Of a stretch of DNA of 64,000 nucleotides, positions 59,142 to 64,000 are shown one piece after another; within the stretch, counting starts at the first letter, position 1, and every line of letters begins with the position of its first letter. A program made the translations under genes and the position numbers. A model generated the notes under the pieces. It saw only the letters and a list, made by a program, of their open reading frames with translations. It did no database searches and was not told where the DNA came from. Source of the stretch: Purshia tridentata (taxonomy: Eukaryota > Streptophyta > Magnoliopsida > Rosales > Rosaceae); the NCBI GenBank assembly GCA_003254885.1, contig QANT01007514.1:1-64000 (forward strand). The letters run 5' to 3'.

Positions 59142-60336
59142 TGTCTTCACTTAGGAGTTGAGTCATCAAGGAGTTGGCTGAGCTGTGTAGGCTCTGCTTT
59201 TTAAGAAGCCGGTTTCATTCAGTTTTATGTGTTAAGCTATGACTTTGATTTGTATAAATTCAATTGTAGTGGTTAAAAATGGACTCTTTGTTTGTAACAT
59301 CGTTTACTATCTTGTTTTTCTTATTCGTTAAACTTGGGATTAATTTTGGCCAAAAAAAAAAAACTTGGGATTAATGGATGCTTTGTTTGTTATAAATTAA
59401 TACGGTCTTGATCTGATGTATGGCATATTTCTTTTCCCAGAAAAAGGGTGAAATGATTTTACTCACATCATTGCATGTATTTTTTTGCTAAACTGTACAC
59501 CAACGTTTGCATATCAAACGACTACACTTTTCCTCCAACGGAATCAAAACAAAAAAAGGGAACAGAAGTGAATTCTAACTCTGTTTGTCTGCTCGGAATT
59601 TTCATCTTCTGCTCTTCCTTCAATGCTACTCCTTCCTGAGTAAAAACAACGTAAAAAGCAAATCAAATCAGCACGTGCAAGTTAATTTACGATACGGGCC
59701 GGCCCAACTAATCTGGGCTCCAAAATGAAATATCTAAGGGCCCAATAATCAAAACCCGTGTCATTTTACAGTCCTAGTCCACAGTGGTGAAAAGTTACAA
59801 GTAAAAAAAAGGAGTAAACAAAGGGTAAAGAAGTAAAGAGGAAATTTTGCGCGAACGTGAGAGGCGAAAAGGAGGGAAACGAATATAGAATAAATACAAA
59901 GCAAGTAATAACTTGGAAGTTTCTTTCGTTTGGATGGTGAGAAAATTATCAGGACAAAACAAAGATAACTGGAAATTCTTAGGACAGAAAAAGTTGGATA
60001 TTCTTAAGCTCACATCCAACTTTCATCCAAAATCATAAGAAATTTACACCAATATACTTGGATCAGATTAGAGGATTTAGCAAGAAAGAACAGTTTTCCG
60101 TACGTTGATTTCCAAGAGTTTACTCGGCATCCAAACAGCATGTCAAAACAACCAGGAAAAACGAATCATCAAGAATTTGCGGATCAACGTCTGAAAACCA
60201 TCAAGATCATCACTGATTCTAGATATCGGTCCAAAATTCATGATCTCCTCCATAACAAAATCACATAAACTGAGAAAAAATTAATTAATTAATTTAGAAA
60301 AAAGAAAGGTAACAAACCTCAAGATTAGTAGAGAGT
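59142..60336. other. Gene-free stretch with a possible 3' UTR of the downstream minus-strand gene
   Basis: GGCCCA-type words cluster at 59697-59745, which could be promoter-like. On the minus strand an acceptor-like TTTTTACTCAG|GAAGG at about 59635 and a donor-like GAG|GTTTGTT near 60318 could bound a 3' UTR intron of the gene at 60337-60729. No coding gene is supported. Confidence 0.35.
59330..59375 (+). repeat. Micro-insertion (GGCC-A(n)) flanked by perfect 15-bp direct repeats
   Basis: AAACTTGGGATTAAT occurs at 59330-59344 and 59361-59375. The 16-bp body is TTTGGCC followed by nine A's. The minus-strand body at 61936-61955 has the same core, CTTGGCC plus A-run. Confidence 0.7.
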
Positions 60337-60729
60337 TTAGTGCAAAGCATTGACGGTGTTCTTAAGAGGCGAGCAAGGCAAGATAGGCCTGGAGAAAAGC
60401 ACAACTTCCATGCGCGAGGCGACGGCATGAGCGACCTTGTTATTGTTATTGTTATTGTTATCTTTGGCGGCACTGAAAGTAACACTCTCGCCGAGATGCG
60501 AGTCCTCTTCTCTGATTTTCAAGATCTGGCTGTGCACGTACGCCATCTTCTTCGTCGTCGTCCTACTCCATCGCCCTACCGACCTCGGCGACTCCATCTC
60601 CTCCGACGATCCTCCGCTGTCCTGATCAAATTCCTCTTGATCGGAACACACCTTGGACGACTTGGACGACACGAGCAGCGAGCTCCGTTGTTGAACCTCC
60701 ATGATCTGATTGATCATCGATTTATTCAT
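60337..60729 (-). CDS. Small conserved-looking protein of unknown function, 130 aa
   Basis: Single-exon frame on the minus strand, start at 60729, stop at 60337. I do not recognise the family. The protein is Ser/Glu-rich at the N-terminus (QQRSSLLVSSKSSKVCSDQE, residues 13-32), has a basic/aromatic middle (SVGRWSRTTTKKMAYVHSQI, 50-69) and an Asn run at 91-97. The C-terminus (MEVVLFSRPILPCSPLKNTV) is hydrophobic-polar, without a clear membrane helix or signal peptide. Support for a real gene comes from length, codon quality and an upstream region with three G-boxes. A later Met (residue 5 or 10) could be the true start. The Asn run comes from a GTTATT-type repeat in the DNA. Confidence 0.65.
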   Translation of the reverse strand: MNKSMINQIMEVQQRSSLLVSSKSSKVCSDQEEFDQDSGGSSEEMESPRSVGRWSRTTTKKMAYVHSQILKIREEDSHLGESVTFSAAKDNNNNNNNKVAHAVASRMEVVLFSRPILPCSPLKNTVNALH

Positions 60730-60876
60730 TAGTGAATATCGTGTTTGTTGTTGGAGAGCGAGAGGGTGAGCGATACGGTGACGTTTGGGCAGTGCAGAGA
60801 CATTTGCTTCGGATTTGGAGGTTTAAATGCGAGTGGGAACTGGTTACGTGCTAGGAGGAAACTTATGGATGCGCGA

Positions 60877-61384
60877 CACGTGGAAATGGTTGTAATTTGA
60901 CTGATGGGATGGGACATGTGGTCGATAAAACTCGGACTACGTAGTCATCGAGAAGAAGGCGTTCCCGTTTTGTATGGAATTGGTTTTGCTTGCCACGTCA
61001 TCAAATATTTTTGATGTGACTACCTGGTAAGATTTTTTTGATAATTAATCTGTGTTTATGGGGATGATTAGGCGAATTAGACATAAAATTAATCGATCGT
61101 GGTCGTTGATTAATCAAAGGAGCTATTTGTTTGAAAACCATTGGGCGAGTGAGTGGGTGTGACCGAGTCACTTTCCTCAACAGTGAATAGCAAAACATGC
61201 ACCATATGGTCCATATGATACACGAATAATTGGGATCCGATTTAGTATTATTTTAGTGGGATTAAGTGGTGTCCACGTGGCGCGGGGGTTTGTTCTCATG
61301 GATGCGTCTTGGCCAAGTGGCTTGGGGTTGAAGGTGTTAAAATAGAAACGTGGTGAAGATGAAATTGGATTAAGTAGACACGTG
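60877..61384 (-). promoter_or_regulatory. G-box/ABRE cluster upstream of the minus-strand 130-aa gene
   Basis: CACGTG occurs at 60877-60882 (GACACGTGG), 61274-61279 (TCCACGTGGCGCG) and 61379-61384 (GACACGTGTTG), and CCACGTCA at 60993-61000. The 61274 site abuts GGCGCG, similar to an ABRE next to a CE3-like coupling element. All lie 150-660 bp upstream of the ATG at 60729. Clustered ABREs usually mean ABA- or drought-responsive expression by bZIP factors. Confidence 0.55.
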
Positions 61385-61707
61385 TTGAGTAGGCTTACCT
61401 TATCGATTTTTCAGATGAAAATCGTGATGCTATTTGATTTTAAATGCGTGCACGAGACAGATAGAGAACCAACTTCATAGTTAATTAAAATGCAGCTTTA
61501 AGGCTCTAACAACAATAACATTATTTTTATCATAATTTTATATTTTTATTTTTATAGTATTCAATATATAAATAACATATAAATTATTATGTAAAATAAT
61601 ATAAAAAATGATAAGTGTAGTGCTATTGCTCTAACAATATAACATCCATAATTGGAGGGCAATTAAGGCTTTATAAGAGAGCCTGTGACTGTATATAAAA
61701 AAGAATC

Positions 61708-61761
61708 ATGGCCCTCTTTTAATTTTTGATGTTTTTTGGTCGAAATGGCCCTCCTTTAATT
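61708..61761 (-). repeat. Micro-insertion (CGACC-A(n)) flanked by 17-bp direct repeats
   Basis: ATGGCCCTCTTTTAATT (61708-61724) and ATGGCCCTCCTTTAATT (61745-61761) differ at one base. The 20-bp body reads TTCGACCAAAAAACATCAAA on the minus strand, close to the body at 1780-1798 (CGACCAAAAAGAAATC). Confidence 0.65.
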
Positions 61762-61921
61762 AGTCCTTAATTAACCTATGAACGAATAACAACCAAAGAA
61801 AAAGATGGGAGATACTTGATAAGGGAACATGGGGGCCCAAATTCATTGAGTGGGTTTTTAACGAGAATACACGGAGGCCTAAATTAATTAGGGACCCCAA
61901 TGGAAGTTATGGGTCAGTTTA

Positions 61922-61969
61922 GACATTTATGTTTTTTTTTTTTTTTTTGGCCAAGGACATTTATGTTTT
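61922..61969 (-). repeat. Micro-insertion (GGCC-A(n)) flanked by 14-bp direct repeats
   Basis: GACATTTATGTTTT occurs at 61922-61935 and 61956-61969. The 20-bp body on the minus strand is CTTGGCC followed by thirteen A's, the same core as 59345-59360 but inserted in the opposite orientation. Confidence 0.7.
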
Positions 61970-62363
61970 GATAACGATACAATTGTCAAATAAAATCATT
62001 AAGGCAAAATTGTCATTCTGATTTGAAATATTTATACAAATACAAAATACTCTAAACTTAATTAGTTAGTATTATCCCATTTCAAAAATTATCTTTATTA
62101 AAAATCTTCAAAATCTAAAGTCAGTTAGTCATATGTAAACAAATTTTAAGCTCCACTGCAAGACTATTGAATTGGATCACATTCAGACACTCAGACGGTA
62201 ACCGTACCGAAAACATCATACCGCATACCGACCATTAAGGGTCGGATCCCCAATTTTTTACTTCAATTCCGTCTCAATAGAATGCGATTATCGCATGTTA
62301 CGGTATCCGTTGGAACAGTGCGGCATTGGGACGGTTGGGCTTGCTAACAAAGAGAGAAATAAG

Positions 62364-62368
<5 letters not shown>

Positions 62369-62398
<30 letters not shown>
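62369..62398 (+). repeat. GA microsatellite
   Basis: A GA dinucleotide run of about 30 bp. A second GA run lies at about 62446-62466, and GGT/GGA-rich DNA continues to about 62525. Confidence 0.9.
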
Positions 62399-62401
<3 letters not shown>

Positions 62402-62833
62402 GACAGAGAGGGAAGTTTTGGTGGTGGGGGTCTAAGATGGTGGTGGAGAGAGAGAGAGAGAGAGAGGGAAGTTCTGGTGGTGGGGGTGGTGGGAGTATGA
62501 GATTGATGGTGGTGGTGGAGGGAGTATGAGTTCCATGGTGGTGGATAAGTGGTAGTTGGGTCGAAGGAAATTTTGGGATGTAGAACCAGATGGTGGTGGC
62601 ACCGGGCAGGTGGCTGAGAGGATATTATTAACATTGGGGTGTGGAGGATATTAACTTATTGGGGTGTGGTGTTTGATTGGGCTTGACTATAAAGAAAATG
62701 CAAGACAAAGGCCCAAGCAAAAATAAAAGACAATGGCCCAAAAACACAAGACAATGTCCAAAAAAAAAAAACCAGAAACCAAATGAAGAAAACCAAAAAA
62801 GAAGAGAAAAAGAAGATAAGAAGGAGAGAAGAA

Positions 62834-63032
62834 GATAAAAGTATTGGTATTGTTTCGGTATCGGTATACCGTCGGTATGTGTATATCAATACCATTATTA
62901 TACCATATTAGTTCGGTATGGTACGGTATTTTTACCAATACCGAAATTTTTTTTAAAAATACCATACCACTGAGTACAATATCAGTACGGTAGCGGTATA
63001 TTTCGGTAAATCGGAAAAAAAACCCAGCCCTA
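62834..63032. mobile_element. hAT-like transposon terminus
   Basis: The stretch repeats CGGTAT/ATACCG words (TTCGGTATCGGTATACC; TTCGGTATGGTACGGTA) and ends CCCAGCCCTA at 63023-63032. Read inward this is TAGGGCTGGG followed by many CGGTA words, the usual terminus of plant hAT elements. No matching left terminus or 8-bp target duplication was found, so this is one end of a decayed copy. Confidence 0.5.
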
Positions 63033-63366
63033 CTCATGTAGTAGAAGATACAAGGCAATAAGTAACTTTTTTGTTTTAAATTAAAAAAATACCTTTTCGT
63101 TATTTTGAAGAATTATAATGTCAACATTTTACGTAATCTTAGAGTTAGTTGAGTTGTGTTAATTAGTACGTGCGTACATAATTTTTTTTGTTTTATATAC
63201 GAATACTAGCTGTCTTGTATATTCATATAATTCTAATTACCTTTTTTTTTCTTTTTAAATTTCAAATATTTTTCTCAATGCTGATTCTTGCACCGAGTTA
63301 CCTACCGAACCTATTTGATTCACACAAATTCATTGGTATTTATTAATATGATAACTTGTTATTGTG

Positions 63367-63397
<31 letters not shown>

Positions 63398-64000
63398 TTT
63401 AGCAGTCTCATGGGTAACAAGTACATTCAAAACTACAAAATATAACAGAATGCCCCCCAACCCACTCATTCCCACCCATTAAGTAAATTAAAAAAGAATG
63501 CCTCATTGAGAAATGAGTAATCTACTTCCATTCCACCAGAGGCTGTGCATAAATGGTGTGTTGTGACAAAAAAAGAAAAAACAAAATTTTATCAACATTA
63601 AATATTGATATGAAAAAAATCGCATTTTGATACTCACGCATTTATGAATTTGTCAATTATAGAAAGAGTAAACGTTCATATAACGAGTGTATATATCTTA
63701 TGTGTCTATCTCTCTTATCACATGACTTATTACGTGATGAGAGAAATAAACACATATAAAGTGTATACATTCGTGATAGATAAACTTGTTTCTTATAGGA
63801 AATTGACAAAAAAATTGGTTATAACGGTACATGGTAATAAAATAGATTCCATCCAAATTTTTTTCATTAGTAAATCTACCATACACTTTACGCAACTAAG
63901 TAAGGGAGACAAAATTGTGAATACTAATCGCGTGAGACTAAAAAAGGTTGAGTTAGATCTAACAAAACTAAGCCCAACATACTAAAAACACAATCAAAAT

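Larger units (their letters stand above)
61385..64000. other. Gene-free, transposon-rich end of the window
   Basis: No supported gene. It contains two micro-insertions (61708, 61922), a GA/GGT-rich low-complexity block (62350-62530), a hAT-like terminus (62834-63032) and a TA run (about 63368-63397). Another CGGTA-rich piece lies at 62195-62340 (CATACCGCATACCGACC; ACGGTATCCG). Confidence 0.5.

Noticed and set aside
62326-62634. Arg/Glu-rich (plus) and His/Ser-rich (minus) frames.
   Set aside because: Both arise from GA and GGT low-complexity repeats, not from a gene.
1-64000. CRISPR arrays, phage or bacterial operons, integrases.
   Set aside because: Intron-rich plant genes throughout; none of the direct repeats has regular spacers.

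Overview
The window is nuclear DNA of a eudicot plant. The genes have short AT-rich introns with GT..AG borders, intergenic DNA is very AT-rich, and the proteins are plant-specific types: a ZAT zinc finger with an EAR motif, a PLS-class PPR protein, a MORN-PIP5K and IMPL2. Protein similarity suggests a rosid, possibly Rosaceae; that is impression only.

Layout. 1-6.7 kb: gene-free, with two MITE-like elements and three tRNA-His-like pseudogenes, two of them in a tandem duplication. 6.75-7.76 kb (+): ZAT5-like two-finger repressor. 9.6 kb (-): intact intron-containing elongator tRNA-Met. 10.7-12.2 kb (+): six-exon ankyrin protein. 12.9-15.5 kb (+): intronless PPR protein. 16.3-19.2 kb (-): Rab GTPase of the RABC/Rab18 class. 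22.7-24.8 kb (+): SF3A2, a U2 snRNP splicing factor. 26.4-31.3 kb (-): phosphatidylinositol-4-phosphate 5-kinase with eight MORN repeats. 33-38.3 kb: gene-free, with two large tandem duplications. 38.5-45.0 kb (+): WDR3/UTP12, an SSU-processome component. 45-47.8 kb: gene-free minisatellite-like DNA. 47.8-51.3 kb (+): IMPL2-type histidinol-phosphate phosphatase. 53.1-54.9 kb (+): mitochondrial uL14 (HUELLENLOS type). 55.6-58.3 kb (+): mitochondrial-type bL17. 58.9-59.1 kb: Ty1/copia RNase H relic. 60.3-60.7 kb (-): small unrecognised protein with G-boxes upstream. 61-64 kb: gene-free, with transposon remnants.

Most genes are housekeeping: ribosome biogenesis (WDR3), mitoribosome large subunit (uL14m and bL17m side by side), splicing (SF3A2), histidine synthesis (IMPL2) and trafficking or phosphoinositide signalling (RABC, PIP5K). 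Nothing suggests a functional gene cluster beyond the mitoribosomal pair.

The most unusual signal is a set of ten very short segments (12-31 bp). Most carry an A- or T-run beside a CC or GG core, and each lies between direct repeats of 9-17 bp. They look like severely truncated retro-insertions with target-site duplications, and several share a core (GGCC-A(n) or CGACC-A(n)). All splice models were read by eye.
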